A DNA stretch of 64,000 nucleotides from Lactiplantibacillus pentosus (GTDB lineage Bacteria > Bacillota > Bacilli > Lactobacillales > Lactobacillaceae): NCBI RefSeq assembly GCF_003641185.1, contig NZ_CP032757.1, positions 496,001-560,000 on the forward strand, given 5' to 3'. Positions within the stretch are counted from its first letter, which is position 1. Every line of letters begins with the position of its first letter. This document shows positions 1 through 9,665 of the stretch, one piece after another. A program made the position numbers and the translations under genes. The notes beneath the pieces were generated by a model, which made no database searches, had not been told where the DNA came from, and saw only the letters and a list, made by a program, of their open reading frames with translations.

Positions 1-269
1 GTGTGAAGAAGCACTTAAAGATACTAGTGAGTGGAACAAATGTAGGAAAGCTGGAGCAAAACTGCTAGCATCTTTGGAGGACGGACGCTCAACCTATTCT
101 TAAACAATGATCTAGTTAATCAAGGCCTGGCAAATTCCGATTGAATACTGAGAATCCAATACGCCTGTTGGCTCCAAGTGCTTTGAATAATTCGAAGGAC
201 AGTGATGGTTCGGAAGCGTATCGATTGGTACCAGAATTAAAACATAAGTAAGCTAGTTTGGAGATTACT
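1..269. other. Intergenic stretch, no gene recognised
   Basis: No convincing coding frame, ribosome site or hairpin was found. It lies to the left of a right-half copy of the dispersed 0.85-kb element and may be diverged element interior, because its last bases before position 270 resemble the spacer of the fuller copies. Confidence 0.4.
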
Positions 270-615
270 GAAAGCTAGTCTTACAGTTGAATATCAAATG
301 ACCGTTGACTAAGGAACAACGATCAATTTATCAAAAGTTGAGTCCGCAAGTGTCTGCCTTTCGAATACCATCCAGGCTGGAAGGTGTTTCTGACAATGCT
401 CAGCGATGAAATTTCACTTAGCAAGCGTTGTGTGCTTGGTTAGTGAAAGACCAGTATTTAAGACGTGGGTTCTCGGCTTAAATCTGTGTCCATCGCGTTC
501 CAGCGTTGTCAGAAATGCCTGGAGGCCGGTATAGGACGTTTCTATCGCTGAAAGTTTACGTAAACTCGAGCCGTTTCCAGCGGGCCTCAGCTGGCTGCTT
601 TTGAACTTAAGAACG
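270..615 (-). repeat. Dispersed structured element, copy E1 (right half, B module)
   Basis: This is the right-hand module (B) of the dispersed element. The main stem pairs CTGACAATGCT (390-400) with AGCGTTGTCAG (502-512). An inner stem pairs GCGATG (403-408) with CATCGC (491-496). Inside lie a hairpin TTTCACT/AGTGAAA and a hairpin ATTTAAG/CTTAAAT. The copy ends with the conserved terminal hairpin CCAGCGGGCCTCAGCTGG and TTTGAACTTAAG. The left module is absent. A 92-codon minus-strand frame crosses it but lacks a credible start and is not called. Confidence 0.8.
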
Positions 616-743
616 ATCACGCCATTAAGTCGCCCAAACTTATTGTTCTCGAATTCGCCAAATCTGAGCTGTACAGACAAGATAATTGGCAATCTTATTA
701 AGAAATTCCGATGGTTTAGTAAAAAAGTGTTAAAAAGTTAGCC

Positions 744-768
744 TATTTCCGAACGTTTGTGTTATCAT
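744..768 (+). promoter_or_regulatory. Putative purR promoter with PurBox-like site
   Basis: CCGAACGTT (749-757) within an AT-rich flank resembles the CCGAAC core of PurR boxes, and TATCAT (763-768) could serve as a -10 about 45 bases before purR. Autoregulation of purR is known in Bacillus. Only one box is visible and the -35 is poor, so this is tentative. Confidence 0.35.
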
Positions 769-813
769 TTTGCATAGACTTTAAAAATGATGATTTAGGT
801 TGAGGTGGAAGAT

Positions 814-1650
814 ATGAAAGTACGTAGAAGCGAACGTTTGATTGATATGACGCGTTATTTGTTGGAACGTCCCCATACATTAGTTTCATTGACATACTTC
901 GCGGAACGGTACGCATCCGCAAAGTCGTCGATCAGTGAAGATTTAACGATCTTAAAGAAGGTTTTTCAGGCCCGGGGAACAGGAATCTTGGAGACCATTC
1001 CCGGTGCTGCTGGGGGCGCCCGCTTCATCCCATATATTTTAAAGGAAGAAGCGCAGACATTTATTGAAGAAATGACGACTAAGGTGGCAGACAAGAGCCG
1101 GGTCTTACCTGGGGGTTACGTCTACTTGTCAGATATTTTGGGACAACCCGATATTTTACGCCAAGTTGGCCGGGTCATTGCGACTCAATATTTGAATCAA
1201 AAGATCGATGCCGTGATGACGGTGGCAACCAAGGGAATCCCGATTGCACAAAGTGTCGCAACTTATCTCAACGTGCCATTCGTCATCGTGCGTAATGACT
1301 CCAAGATTACCGAAGGCTCCACAGTGAGCGTGAACTATGTCTCTGGTTCTTCAGAACGAATCAAGAAAATGGAACTTTCTAAGCGGAGTTTGACGGAAGG
1401 TGCCAACGTGCTCATCGTGGATGATTTCATGAAGGGCGGCGGCACGATCAACGGGATGAAGACGCTGATTGAAGAATTTGACGCTAATTTGATTGGTATC
1501 ACTGTTTTTGCTGAAGCAAGTTTCGTCGGCAATCGTTTAATCGATGACTACACGTCGTTATTACGAGTGACCAACGTGAGTGATAGTGACAAGGCCATCA
1601 AGGTCATTCCGGGGAATTATTTGGAAAAAGTTTTCGGTGCGGAAGCCTAG
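814..1650 (+). CDS. purR: Pur operon repressor PurR
   Basis: PurR is the DNA-binding repressor of purine biosynthesis genes in Gram-positive bacteria and senses PRPP. The 278-residue product has an N-terminal winged-helix region (about 1-72) and a C-terminal phosphoribosyltransferase-like domain. The PRPP-loop motif VDDFMKGGGT lies at about 201-210. A GTG nine bases upstream is in frame, but GAGGTGG ends just before the ATG at 814, so that GTG is part of the ribosome site. glmU follows 68 bases downstream, and prs, which makes PurR's effector PRPP, lies 2.8 kb further on. Length and sequence are typical of lactobacilli. Confidence 0.95.
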   Translation: MKVRRSERLIDMTRYLLERPHTLVSLTYFAERYASAKSSISEDLTILKKVFQARGTGILETIPGAAGGARFIPYILKEEAQTFIEEMTTKVADKSRVLPGGYVYLSDILGQPDILRQVGRVIATQYLNQKIDAVMTVATKGIPIAQSVATYLNVPFVIVRNDSKITEGSTVSVNYVSGSSERIKKMELSKRSLTEGANVLIVDDFMKGGGTINGMKTLIEEFDANLIGITVFAEASFVGNRLIDDYTSLLRVTNVSDSDKAIKVIPGNYLEKVFGAEA

Positions 1651-1718
1651 CCGAGTATGTTATCCCAAGCGTTTTTTTGATATGATTGACTTATCTGAGG
1701 ACTAAGGAGAAATTTGTA

Positions 1719-3101
1719 ATGACAACCAAAAATGCAATCATCATGGCCGCCGGTAAAGGGACCCGGATGAAATCCAAGCTAGTCAAAGTTTTACATCAGG
1801 TATGTGGTAAATCAATGGTCGACCACGTCTTGACCCAAGTTGAAGCCACACACATGGCCAACATCGTCACGGTCGTGGGTCACGGTGCCAAAGACGTTGA
1901 AGCAGCCTTGGGCGACCGGACTGAATATGCCGTTCAAGCGGAACAACTCGGAACGGGACACGCCGTCTTACAGGCTGAACCATTGTTGAAGGACGCCGAC
2001 GGGATGACGTTGATTGTTAGTGGTGATACGCCGCTATTTAAAGCTGAAACTTTTGAAGAATTATTTGAATATCATCAAGCCAAGGGTGCTGCTGGGACGA
2101 TTTTGACGTCACAAGCCCCAAACCCTCAAGGCTATGGCCGGGTCGTTCGTAACCGGTTAGGCATCGTTGAAAAGATTGTTGAACAAAAAGATGCCACTAA
2201 GGAAGAACAAGAAATTCGCGAAATCAACACGGGGGTCTACTGTTTCGATAATAAGAAGCTGTTTGCCGCCTTACATCAAGTGACGAATGACAATGCGCAG
2301 GGTGAATATTACCTGACGGATGTGATTCAGATCATGAAGAACCAGGGTGACGTGGTTGCCGCTTACCAGATGGATGACTTTGACGAATCCATGGGGGTCA
2401 ATACTCGCGCTGCATTGGCACAAGCAACGAAGGTCATGCAACGGCGCATCAACGAACAGCATATGGAAAATGGCGTTTCGATTATTAATCCTGAAGACAC
2501 CTACATCGATGCTGGCGTTAAGATTGGTGCGGATACCATCGTGGAACCAGGTGTCTTGATTAAAGGCAAGACGACGATTGGTGAAGATTGCTTTATCGGC
2601 GCTCATTCTGAGATTCATGATATGGTCATCGAAGATCGGGTTCGGGTTACGGCCTCCTTCCTCGAAGATTCGATCATGCATGCTGATAGTAATATCGGCC
2701 CATACAGTCATTTACGGCCACAAGCTGAAATCGGCGAACACGTACATTTAGGGAACTTTGTTGAAGTTAAAAAGGCCCAAATCGGTGCACGGACTAAGGT
2801 CGGTCATTTGACCTATGTGGGTGATGCAACGTTAGGTCAAGATATTAACGTTGGTTGTGGGGTCGTCTTCGTCAACTACGATGGCGTCAACAAGCATCAT
2901 ACCAATGTCGGCGACTCAGCTTTCATTGGTAGCAATTCCAACATCATTGCGCCGGTCGAAGTGGCGGACCATTCATTTATCGCGGCCGGTTCGACGATCA
3001 CCGACGATGTCAACTTCCATGACATGGCGATTGCCCGGGCCCGTCAGACCAACAAGCCGGACTTCTGGGGCCGGTTACCACACGAACCAGAAAACATGTA
3101 A
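1719..3101 (+). CDS. glmU: Bifunctional GlmU: GlcN-1-P acetyltransferase / UDP-GlcNAc pyrophosphorylase
   Basis: GlmU acetylates glucosamine-1-phosphate and then uridylylates it, giving the UDP-GlcNAc used for peptidoglycan and teichoic acids. The 460-residue protein opens with the nucleotidyltransferase signature [12 protein letters not shown] (about 9-20). From about residue 250 it carries left-handed beta-helix hexapeptide repeats ([20 protein letters not shown] and similar). The ATG at 1719 follows AAGGAG at a good distance; a longer in-frame start at 1686 has no ribosome site. A terminator hairpin follows at 3181-3218. It probably shares a transcript with purR. Confidence 0.96.
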   Translation: MTTKNAIIMAAGKGTRMKSKLVKVLHQVCGKSMVDHVLTQVEATHMANIVTVVGHGAKDVEAALGDRTEYAVQAEQLGTGHAVLQAEPLLKDADGMTLIVSGDTPLFKAETFEELFEYHQAKGAAGTILTSQAPNPQGYGRVVRNRLGIVEKIVEQKDATKEEQEIREINTGVYCFDNKKLFAALHQVTNDNAQGEYYLTDVIQIMKNQGDVVAAYQMDDFDESMGVNTRAALAQATKVMQRRINEQHMENGVSIINPEDTYIDAGVKIGADTIVEPGVLIKGKTTIGEDCFIGAHSEIHDMVIEDRVRVTASFLEDSIMHADSNIGPYSHLRPQAEIGEHVHLGNFVEVKKAQIGARTKVGHLTYVGDATLGQDINVGCGVVFVNYDGVNKHHTNVGDSAFIGSNSNIIAPVEVADHSFIAAGSTITDDVNFHDMAIARARQTNKPDFWGRLPHEPENM

Positions 3102-3180
3102 TATCACGACTAGCTGTAGCGGTGAGGGGTAAGCCCTGACGCAAACGGTGGTCGAAATAAATTTATTGATATCGATAGTA

Positions 3181-3218
3181 AGAGTCATTCACACGATGGT
3201 GCTTGAATGGCTCTTTTT
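3181..3218 (+). terminator. Rho-independent terminator after glmU
   Basis: AGAGTCATTCA (3181-3191) pairs with TGAATGGCTCT (3204-3214) apart from one G.T wobble, and is followed by a T run. Confidence 0.8.
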
Positions 3219-3265
3219 CGTATAAAAATATTGATGGTGAGTGCGTGTCCATTTCTCGTAAAAGT

Positions 3266-3274
3266 TGGTATAAT
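3266..3274 (+). promoter_or_regulatory. Extended -10 promoter for the serine hydrolase gene
   Basis: TGGTATAAT is an extended -10 element 43 bases before the next start codon. No clear -35 is visible, as expected for TGn promoters. Confidence 0.55.
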
Positions 3275-3316
3275 TAGCGTGGAAACGTGATACGAGCGTG
3301 ATTTGGAGGCGAAGGA

Positions 3317-4144
3317 ATGCAAATGAAACGGTGGTTGCGGGGACTCATCTGTGGGCTGGTGCTACTCGGTGGCTTGAACTGGGCGGTGACTGCTCAAGCG
3401 ACGTCGCTTAAACATGAACGGGCGGCGGTCAAACGGCTGGTGAAGCGCGACTTACAGCCACTGGGCGGCCGGTGGTCAGTTAAAGTGACTCGTTTAGGCC
3501 AGAAACGGCGACTGACGGTGAGAACTGGTAATCAACGGGTAACACGGCAACGGTCTGCAAGCACGATCAAAGTCTTCGTGATGCTCACGATTTATCGGCA
3601 GGTACAACAGAAAAAGTTGCGGCTAACGCAACAGGATCGGCGTGACTTGCAGTTGATGATTCACAATTCAGATAACGCCGCGGCGAATCGTTTGATCGAC
3701 CGCGCCGGCGGGTTCAAACCAATCAATAAAACGATTAAGCAGTTCAAATTTCGGCACACGGTACTACAACGACACATGTTAGACACGGCTGCACTTGAAC
3801 AGGGTCGTGATAATTACACTTCAGTCGGTGACTTGACGCGTTTTTTGACCCGCGTTTACCGGCACAAGTTGTTAGGCAAGACTTATGATAAGCAGATGCT
3901 GACGCTATTGAAGGGCTGCCGTAATCACAGTAAGCTGCCCGCCTTAGTCAAGCATGCGACTGTCTATAACAAGACCGGTGAGTATCCGGATAAGGGCGTT
4001 CAAAATGATGCGGCGATTTTTAAAACCAAGTATGGGACGTATAGTATCGTCGTTATGGCGCAAAATGGCCAACAAGAACAACAATATCAGGGCATGCAGC
4101 GCCTGGGTCGAGATGTCGTTAACTATCTGGACCACCATCGATAA
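3317..4144 (+). CDS. Secreted beta-lactamase-fold serine hydrolase
   Basis: The product has an N-terminal signal peptide (basic MQMKRW, then a hydrophobic stretch to about residue 27, AQA-type cleavage site). It carries the three serine-hydrolase motifs of the class A beta-lactamase/PBP fold: S81-T-I-K84, S118-D-N120 and K219-T-G221. It therefore probably acts outside the membrane on a peptidoglycan-related or beta-lactam substrate. The family includes true beta-lactamases and many housekeeping hydrolases, so resistance should not be assumed. It stands alone between glmU and prs, with GGAGG seven bases before the ATG. At 275 residues it is the usual length. Confidence 0.82.
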   Translation: MQMKRWLRGLICGLVLLGGLNWAVTAQATSLKHERAAVKRLVKRDLQPLGGRWSVKVTRLGQKRRLTVRTGNQRVTRQRSASTIKVFVMLTIYRQVQQKKLRLTQQDRRDLQLMIHNSDNAAANRLIDRAGGFKPINKTIKQFKFRHTVLQRHMLDTAALEQGRDNYTSVGDLTRFLTRVYRHKLLGKTYDKQMLTLLKGCRNHSKLPALVKHATVYNKTGEYPDKGVQNDAAIFKTKYGTYSIVVMAQNGQQEQQYQGMQRLGRDVVNYLDHHR

Positions 4145-4352
4145 TCGGTGCATCAATTGGGCCTGAGTTATTATCGAGAACTAGTTGTTTCTATCAACTA
4201 TAGCTGATAGCGGTACCATTTCGGCTTCATGAGGTACTGAAGGGCTAGAAATGGCGCTCACGAAACTTTAATCTTTAGTTGTGAAGGGGCGTCAATCGGC
4301 GAAAGTCGTGCTTCCAGCCCAGTCTCACGCATTTTTGCGCCGTTGTTGGGAC

Positions 4353-4381
4353 TTGATTTTCACTAGCAAAATGCCTATTAT
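4353..4381 (+). promoter_or_regulatory. prs promoter
   Basis: TTGATT (4353-4358) and TATTAT (4376-4381) are separated by exactly 17 bases, 35 bases before the prs start codon. The 200 bases further upstream hold no recognised feature. Confidence 0.65.
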
Positions 4382-4415
4382 TTAGTAAGTAATAAATTTT
4401 CGAATGGAGGAAATT

Positions 4416-5396
4416 ATGTCAGAACAGTATTTTGATCCAAAGTTAAAAATTTTTGCTTTGAATTCAAATAAACCATTGGCAGAAAAAATCGCGGACGCCG
4501 TTGGGGTCAAGTTAGGTAAGACTTCGGTCGATCGCTTTAGTGATGGCGAAATTCGCATTAACATTGAGGAAAGTATTCGTGGTGATCAAGTTTACATCAT
4601 TCAGTCAACTTCCGCTCCTGTTAATGATAATTTGATGGAATTATTGATTATGATTGACGCGCTCCGGCGGGCCAGTGCTAAGACCATTAACGTGGTTATT
4701 CCTTACTATGGGTACGCACGGCAAGACCGGAAGGCACGTTCTCGTGAACCAATTACCGCTAAGTTAGTTGCCAACATGCTGGAAACGGCCGGTGCAACCC
4801 GGATTTTAGCACTTGACTTGCATGCTGCTCAAATCCAAGGCTTCTTCGATATCCCATTGGACCATTTGATGGGTGCGCCACTGTTAGCTGACTACTTCCT
4901 GAACCACCACTTAGATGAGAATGCTGTGGTCGTTTCACCTGACCACGGTGGTGTGACTCGGGCACGTAAATTGGCTGAATTCCTGAAGGCCCCAATTGCC
5001 ATTATCGACAAGCGGCGTCCACGGGCGAATGTTGCTGAAGTCATGAACATCATTGGTGATGTTAAGGGCAAACGGGCCATCATGATCGATGATATGATCG
5101 ATACGGCCGGGACGATCACGTTAGGTGCACAGGCCTTAGTTGATGCCGGTGCAACGGAAGTTTACGCAAGTTGTACCCACCCTGTACTTTCTGGTCCAGC
5201 CATCGAACGGATCGAAAAGTCACCAATTAAGAAGTTAGTTGTGACTGACTCAATCGAATTGCCAGCTTCAAAACGTATCGACAAGATCGAAGAAGTTTCA
5301 GTTGGTCAATTAATGGGTCAAGCGATCAAGTTTATCCACGAAAATAAACCAGTTAGCCCATTATTTAAGAATCGGTTCCATAACGAAGAAAATTAA
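4416..5396 (+). CDS. prs: Ribose-phosphate pyrophosphokinase (PRPP synthetase)
   Basis: Prs makes PRPP from ribose-5-phosphate and ATP, feeding purine, pyrimidine, histidine, tryptophan and NAD synthesis. The 326-residue class I enzyme shows the ATP-site region ([16 protein letters not shown]), the metal/PRPP histidine region [17 protein letters not shown], and the ribose-phosphate loop [12 protein letters not shown] (about 224-235). An upstream in-frame ATG (4404) is really part of the ATGGAGG ribosome site, so the start is placed at 4416. It has its own promoter. PRPP is also the effector of the nearby purR product. Confidence 0.96.
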   Translation: MSEQYFDPKLKIFALNSNKPLAEKIADAVGVKLGKTSVDRFSDGEIRINIEESIRGDQVYIIQSTSAPVNDNLMELLIMIDALRRASAKTINVVIPYYGYARQDRKARSREPITAKLVANMLETAGATRILALDLHAAQIQGFFDIPLDHLMGAPLLADYFLNHHLDENAVVVSPDHGGVTRARKLAEFLKAPIAIIDKRRPRANVAEVMNIIGDVKGKRAIMIDDMIDTAGTITLGAQALVDAGATEVYASCTHPVLSGPAIERIEKSPIKKLVVTDSIELPASKRIDKIEEVSVGQLMGQAIKFIHENKPVSPLFKNRFHNEEN

Positions 5397-5418
5397 TGCG
5401 TTAAATATAAATTGCTCT

Positions 5419-5465
5419 CTAAATAGTCGCTTCAAGAATGAATTGTTCTTGGAGCGACTATTTAG
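5419..5465 (+). terminator. Hairpin after prs, weak terminator
   Basis: CTAAATAGTCGCT (5419-5431) pairs with AGCGACTATTTAG, with an inner CAAGAA/TTCTTG extension. There is no T run after it, so termination would be weak or Rho-assisted. Confidence 0.5.
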
Positions 5466-5519
5466 ATTCTGAGGACTGTGGGCGGAAATGATGATTACGC
5501 GTTGTGTGCGGGTTAGTTG

Positions 5520-6350
5520 GTTTGCTGTTCGTCCGCATTGATCGCCCTAATCCGACTTCCGGAGCCGGCTGACAATTGCTGGAGCGCAGCCGATTTGAAC
5601 TCACGTAGAAGACCGCTGCGCAATTTCAAATATGAGTCTTATTCTAAGCCGGAAGAACCTCACTTCCAGCTAAGAATAATTTGGCTACTGCGCATTGTCC
5701 GGCAGTCCGGACAGTCGGGAAGCCGTTCGAATGGCGGATGAACGACCACCTAACTTGGTGCAACTGACCACTGAATATTAGGCGACTGTCCTTCAGGCAT
5801 ACTTTTCTGAATCGTTATCGATGGTGAGTTATAACATTTGTATGTTGAGGCGCTTGTCTAAGCATTATTCGCTAATTTCCAGTCGTTGAGCATTCAGGGA
5901 TTTTTTCAACTCAGACGACTAGGGATGATGCGACCATGTTCGGTAATGTTCCTGGCTTCCGAAAGCCAAACATAAGTATGCTGACTTAGCGATTATCAGA
6001 AACAAGTCTTACAGTTAAATACCAAAATAACTGGTTTCTAAGAATCAACGACCAGTTCGCTAAAAAGTTGAATTCGCACATGTCCGCCTTTCGAATGAAA
6101 TCCCCGGCCGGAAGGTGTTTCTGACAATGCTCAGCGATGAAATTCCACTTAGCAAGCGTTTTGTGCTTGTTTAGTGGAAGACCAGTATTTAAGACGCGGG
6201 CTTTCGGCTTAAATCTGTGTCCATCGCGTTCCAGCGTTGTCAGAAATTCCTGGAGGCCGGTGTAGGACGCAGCTATCAAATCAGGTTTACGCTAATTCGC
6301 TTTGTTTCCAGCGGGCCTCAGCTGGCTGCTTTTGAACTTAAGAATTGACA
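5520..6350. repeat. Dispersed structured element, copy E2 (A and B modules)
   Basis: This is a full-length copy. The left module A (5527-5743) is closed by GTTCGTCCGC (5527-5536) with GCGGATGAAC (5734-5743). Inside, AGCCGA pairs with TTGGCT and TTATTCT pairs with AGAATAA. Both differ from the equivalent stems in the other A modules (GGGCG/CGCCC and TTCTTCT/AGAAGAA) but keep pairing. The right module B has CTGACAATGCT (6121-6131) with AGCGTTGTCAG (6233-6243). The roughly 340-base spacer is alignable to the other copies. It occupies the prs-ydcF intergenic region and contains no credible gene. Confidence 0.85.
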
Positions 6351-6443
6351 CATGATTCAAGACAACGATGCATGTTCACCACCTGTAAATAACTGGTAAG
6401 TTGGCGCAAAATGGGTACAATGGATAGATAGGGGGTGGTTGCC

Positions 6444-7466
6444 ATGACACCATTTTATTGGGGCAGTTTAGCCTTCGTCAGTGCGCTGACGTTGCAATTG
6501 ACGGACCGCCGTCACTGGTTGACCGGCCATTTATTTTTACTGGCCATTATCGGTATTTTATTAAGCGCTTACAAGGAGTTTAGTGCCCAGGCCAGCCCCG
6601 CGTGGCAATTCATGCTAGTTGGGGCGAAGGTGTTGGCGTACACGCTCCTGCCAGTTGTGATTCTAATCGTAGCTATCAGTTTCGTGCGCTATAGTTACCG
6701 GCTGATTCGCAAGGAGGGCTGGGCGCTACATTACAGTTTGCTCGCAATCGTGGGGTTGATCCTGCTGTTGATGTTAGTGCTATCTGGTCTGAATTTTTGG
6801 CTGTGGCAAGTGCCGCGCGTCTGGCAGCTCTTGGGCTTAGCATTACTATTGACGGCGTATTTTGCCTTTAGCTTTATCGCCTATCTGGTCGCATGTGTGA
6901 CGACTCGGATGGGACGGCGGCGTCAGATCGACCACATCATTGTTTTGGGCGCTGGCTTGATGCCCAATGGCCAACCGACTCGGACCTTAGCTTTCCGGTT
7001 GCAGGCCGCGGCTAAGTACTACCATGCGCAACGGAGCCGCTACCACCAGCCAATTACCATCGTCGTTTCTGGTGGTCAGGGAGATGATGAGGTGATGGCC
7101 GAAAGTACCGCGATGCGGCGCTACCTGGTCGCTGCGGGGATTCCGCGTGATACGATTCAAGAGGAGAACCGGTCGACGTCCACGATTGAAAATCTGAAGT
7201 TTTCGCACGCACTGCTCGTCCGCACTGATCCGTTTTATCGCGCGGTCATCGTTACGAGTGGCTATCACGTACTCAGAGCCAATATTTTTGCCCGTCAGCT
7301 CCACCTGAACTTGACGGGTATTGGGACCCGGACGCCGCTATATTACTTGCCATTCGCGATGTTTCGGGAGTACTTGGCGCTGATCGTCATGTATCGCTGG
7401 TCGAACCTCGCGATGGTACTGCTTTTAACGGCTGGTTACGTGCTGGCGTTAGTTCGGTTAGTTTAG
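6444..7466 (+). CDS. YdcF-family (DUF218) membrane protein
   Basis: The 340-residue protein has about five hydrophobic segments in its first 160 residues. A cytosol- or surface-facing DUF218 domain follows (about 170-320: HIIVLGAGLMPNGQPTRTL, VSGGQGDDEVMAESTAMRRY, VTSGYHVLRA). One or more membrane segments end the protein. DUF218 proteins such as SanA, ElyC and YdcF are linked to envelope functions, but the biochemical reaction is not established here. A GTG nine bases upstream lies inside the AGGGGGTGG ribosome site, so the ATG at 6444 is preferred. TACAAT at 6415-6420 may be its -10. Confidence 0.8.
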   Translation: MTPFYWGSLAFVSALTLQLTDRRHWLTGHLFLLAIIGILLSAYKEFSAQASPAWQFMLVGAKVLAYTLLPVVILIVAISFVRYSYRLIRKEGWALHYSLLAIVGLILLLMLVLSGLNFWLWQVPRVWQLLGLALLLTAYFAFSFIAYLVACVTTRMGRRRQIDHIIVLGAGLMPNGQPTRTLAFRLQAAAKYYHAQRSRYHQPITIVVSGGQGDDEVMAESTAMRRYLVAAGIPRDTIQEENRSTSTIENLKFSHALLVRTDPFYRAVIVTSGYHVLRANIFARQLHLNLTGIGTRTPLYYLPFAMFREYLALIVMYRWSNLAMVLLLTAGYVLALVRLV

Positions 7467-7514
7467 TAATGTTCGACCTCAGAGCTTTGAAAAAAACGTC
7501 ATCGCGATTAATGG

Positions 7515-7520
7515 TATAAT
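7515..7520 (+). promoter_or_regulatory. Extended -10 promoter of lipoprotein gene
   Basis: TGGTATAAT (7512-7520) contains a consensus -10 with upstream TG, about 29 bases before the GTG start. Confidence 0.5.
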
Positions 7521-7548
7521 GAGGGATGATAAAAAGGAGGGGTTTGCC

Positions 7549-8532
7549 GTGGATCATGCCTATCGATCGTCTTGGCCACTGATTGTGATGGTTCTGATTG
7601 GACTCATCACACTATCAGGCTGTGCCAAAAATACCGGAGGCGTAACCGCAAGTTCGGCCACGACCGCTACTAATAATAGTACAACGGCCGTTTTAACCAA
7701 AGCTGATCAGCAAATTTCGCAAACAAAAATCGCCGCTGCTCGGAAGACGTTAGCCAGTGTTGCTAATCCGAATGCGGCGGTCAAAAATCTCGCAACGGGC
7801 TTAAAGTATTATCAAGAAGCCGAAGAAGCGCTTGAAAATAACCAATTGAGTTTAGCTAAGGGCTATTTTGAGACATTAAGTAGCTATGACGGCACCACTG
7901 ATGCCAGCTTTATTGCTGCGCGTCAGAAGTTAGTCAAGCAGTATCAAGCTGTCAAGCAAGCTAATGGTTATTATAATGCCGCCCGCGATGATTTGAGTGT
8001 TCATGAATTGGCCACTGCGAAGGCCAATATTGATAAGCTGGATCGGGTCTCAGCCTCCCATCCGGTCATCAAAGAATTACAGAAGAAAGCTTTGGCAATG
8101 AAACAAGCCATTATGAATTATGAGGCGTCGCAATCAACGAGTTCCGGTAGTGAGAGTTCCACCGTTGTTAGTTCAAGTTCGTCGTCCAGTTCATCTGATT
8201 CAAATTCAGCAACGAGCAGTACGGACAGTACCAGTTCGTCTTCATCGACTGCCACGAGTTCGTCAGATAGTAGCACGTCGAGCAGTTCTTCGTCGACGTT
8301 AACGACTTCGGCCATCATCAAGCAATTTCAGGATGCCGCTGGGGTCACATTTGCTTCAGATACAGAGTTCAATATCACTAAGCAGACGAGTGATTATTAC
8401 CAGATCACCGCAGTGTATGCGGCGGATGAGTCGTCTAGTTCGGCTTCTAAGACCGTCACTGACACGTATCGCTACTATCCCGATAGTGGTAACGTGACCA
8501 AGGAAGACAGTGCCAGCGGGACGTTTGAATAA
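7549..8532 (+). CDS. Ser-rich lipoprotein of unknown function
   Basis: The start is a GTG eight bases after AAGGAGG; an ATG-like upstream frame lies before the ribosome site. The protein opens with a hydrophobic signal ending in the lipobox LSGC, so it is probably lipidated and anchored outside the membrane. Residues of about 40-195 are helical and charged, with YYQEAEEALENNQLSLAKGY resembling a TPR-like helix pair. A low-complexity Ser/Thr spacer follows (about 196-260), then a C-terminal domain of roughly 70 residues. No enzyme motif is visible. The spacer length may vary between strains. Confidence 0.75.
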   Translation: MDHAYRSSWPLIVMVLIGLITLSGCAKNTGGVTASSATTATNNSTTAVLTKADQQISQTKIAAARKTLASVANPNAAVKNLATGLKYYQEAEEALENNQLSLAKGYFETLSSYDGTTDASFIAARQKLVKQYQAVKQANGYYNAARDDLSVHELATAKANIDKLDRVSASHPVIKELQKKALAMKQAIMNYEASQSTSSGSESSTVVSSSSSSSSSDSNSATSSTDSTSSSSSTATSSSDSSTSSSSSSTLTTSAIIKQFQDAAGVTFASDTEFNITKQTSDYYQITAVYAADESSSSASKTVTDTYRYYPDSGNVTKEDSASGTFE

Positions 8533-8636
8533 AACGGTCTGGTGGGCCTGAATTGGTCATTCAACGACTTAAGCTTAAGTGTCGTGATTGGGATTACCGA
8601 TGAAGTTCAGAATCTGGCACGAGTTGCTTAGTCACT

Positions 8637-8682
8637 AAAAATCGCTTCAAGAATTCAATCGAGTTCTTGAAGCGATTTTTTT
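8637..8682. terminator. Bidirectional terminator
   Basis: AAAAATCGCTTCAAGAA (8637-8653) pairs with TTCTTGAAGCGATTTTT (8664-8680). T runs follow on both strands, fitting its place between two convergent genes. Confidence 0.9.
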
Positions 8683-8834
8683 GAAGTCCTATTTTCAAAC
8701 CGATAATTAGTTGCTCATCGCATCTGAGTATTGGACGTTAAACGCCTGCTAGACGCGTTTAAAGGGGTGCTGTCAATTGGGTGGCGTGTTTCAGGCAGCT
8801 CGCCGAACATGCCGCTTGGCACCGATTACCCAGT

Positions 8835-9647
8835 TTATTCAGCCAACGCCCAAGTCCGAATCGCGTGTGCAACGCCGTCTTCCACGTTGGTCTTGGTTTC
8901 GTAGCGAGCGATTTGTTTGGCTTCATCAATGGCATTGCCCATCGCGACGCTGTGTGTGGCGTATTCGAGCATGCTCAGATCATTCCCCTGGTCCCCGATT
9001 GCCATGACTTCATCCGCGGTCAGGTGAAGGTGGTCTGCAAGCGTGCGTAGGGCGTTTCCTTTGCTAGCTTCCGGATTCATGAATTCCAAGAAATAGGCTT
9101 CTGAGCGCACGATGGTAAATCGTTCTGAGAAGTCCGCTGGTAGTGCCTTGATGGCCGCATCCAGTAACGGCTGATGGTCAATGAACATGCACTTGACGAT
9201 TGGTAAGTCTGGCCGCATTTCTTCAGGTGTCCGGTAGCGAATCGGCATATTGACGAGTGAGCTTTCGCCGACCGTGTACGGGCTGATATTCCGGTTCGCC
9301 GTATAAATGTGGTCTTCACTTTCGACATGGCAATGCACATTGAGCTTGCGACTTAACGTCTCGATGTCAATGTAGTCATTGTGTGAAAGCGTCAGGCCAG
9401 TGATGATTTTACCAGGGATGGTTTGGACCATCGACCCGTTGAAAGTGATGACATAGTTGTGTTCACCAGCGATACCCAGTTGTTGTAGAAATGGGGTGAC
9501 GCCGCTCAATGGTCGGCCGGTACAAATAACGACTTTGATGCCCTGAGCATTGGCGTCACGGACGGCTTGAATCGTCGCGGGATTGAGTTCGCTGTGTTCG
9601 TTGAGCAAGGTGCCGTCCATATCGATGGCAATAAGTTTAACTGACAT
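8835..9647 (-). CDS. Cof-type HAD sugar-phosphatase
   Basis: This is a HAD-superfamily hydrolase of the Cof/YidA subfamily, which dephosphorylates sugar phosphates and related small metabolites. The 270-residue protein shows motif I with nucleophile D9 and acid D11 (IAIDMDGTLL), motif II ICTGR, and the metal-binding motif GDQGNDLSML near residue 220. GGAGGAATC precedes the ATG. It lies 18 bases downstream of the HD-domain gene on the same strand and probably shares its transcript. The true substrate cannot be read from sequence. Confidence 0.9.
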   Translation of the reverse strand: MSVKLIAIDMDGTLLNEHSELNPATIQAVRDANAQGIKVVICTGRPLSGVTPFLQQLGIAGEHNYVITFNGSMVQTIPGKIITGLTLSHNDYIDIETLSRKLNVHCHVESEDHIYTANRNISPYTVGESSLVNMPIRYRTPEEMRPDLPIVKCMFIDHQPLLDAAIKALPADFSERFTIVRSEAYFLEFMNPEASKGNALRTLADHLHLTADEVMAIGDQGNDLSMLEYATHSVAMGNAIDEAKQIARYETKTNVEDGVAHAIRTWALAE

Positions 9648-9665
9648 GTACTGATTCCTCCAAAA

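Noticed and set aside
414..692. Minus-strand ORFs with shared GLQAFLTTLERDGHRFKP sequence (also at 5986-6279 and 21113-21487)
   Set aside because: The shared translation comes from the repeated B module. Starts have no ribosome sites, frames are broken in copies E4 and E7, and paired changes follow stems rather than codons.
3317..4144. Antibiotic-resistance beta-lactamase
   Set aside because: The fold and motifs are shared with housekeeping hydrolases, and nothing in the sequence shows beta-lactam hydrolysis.
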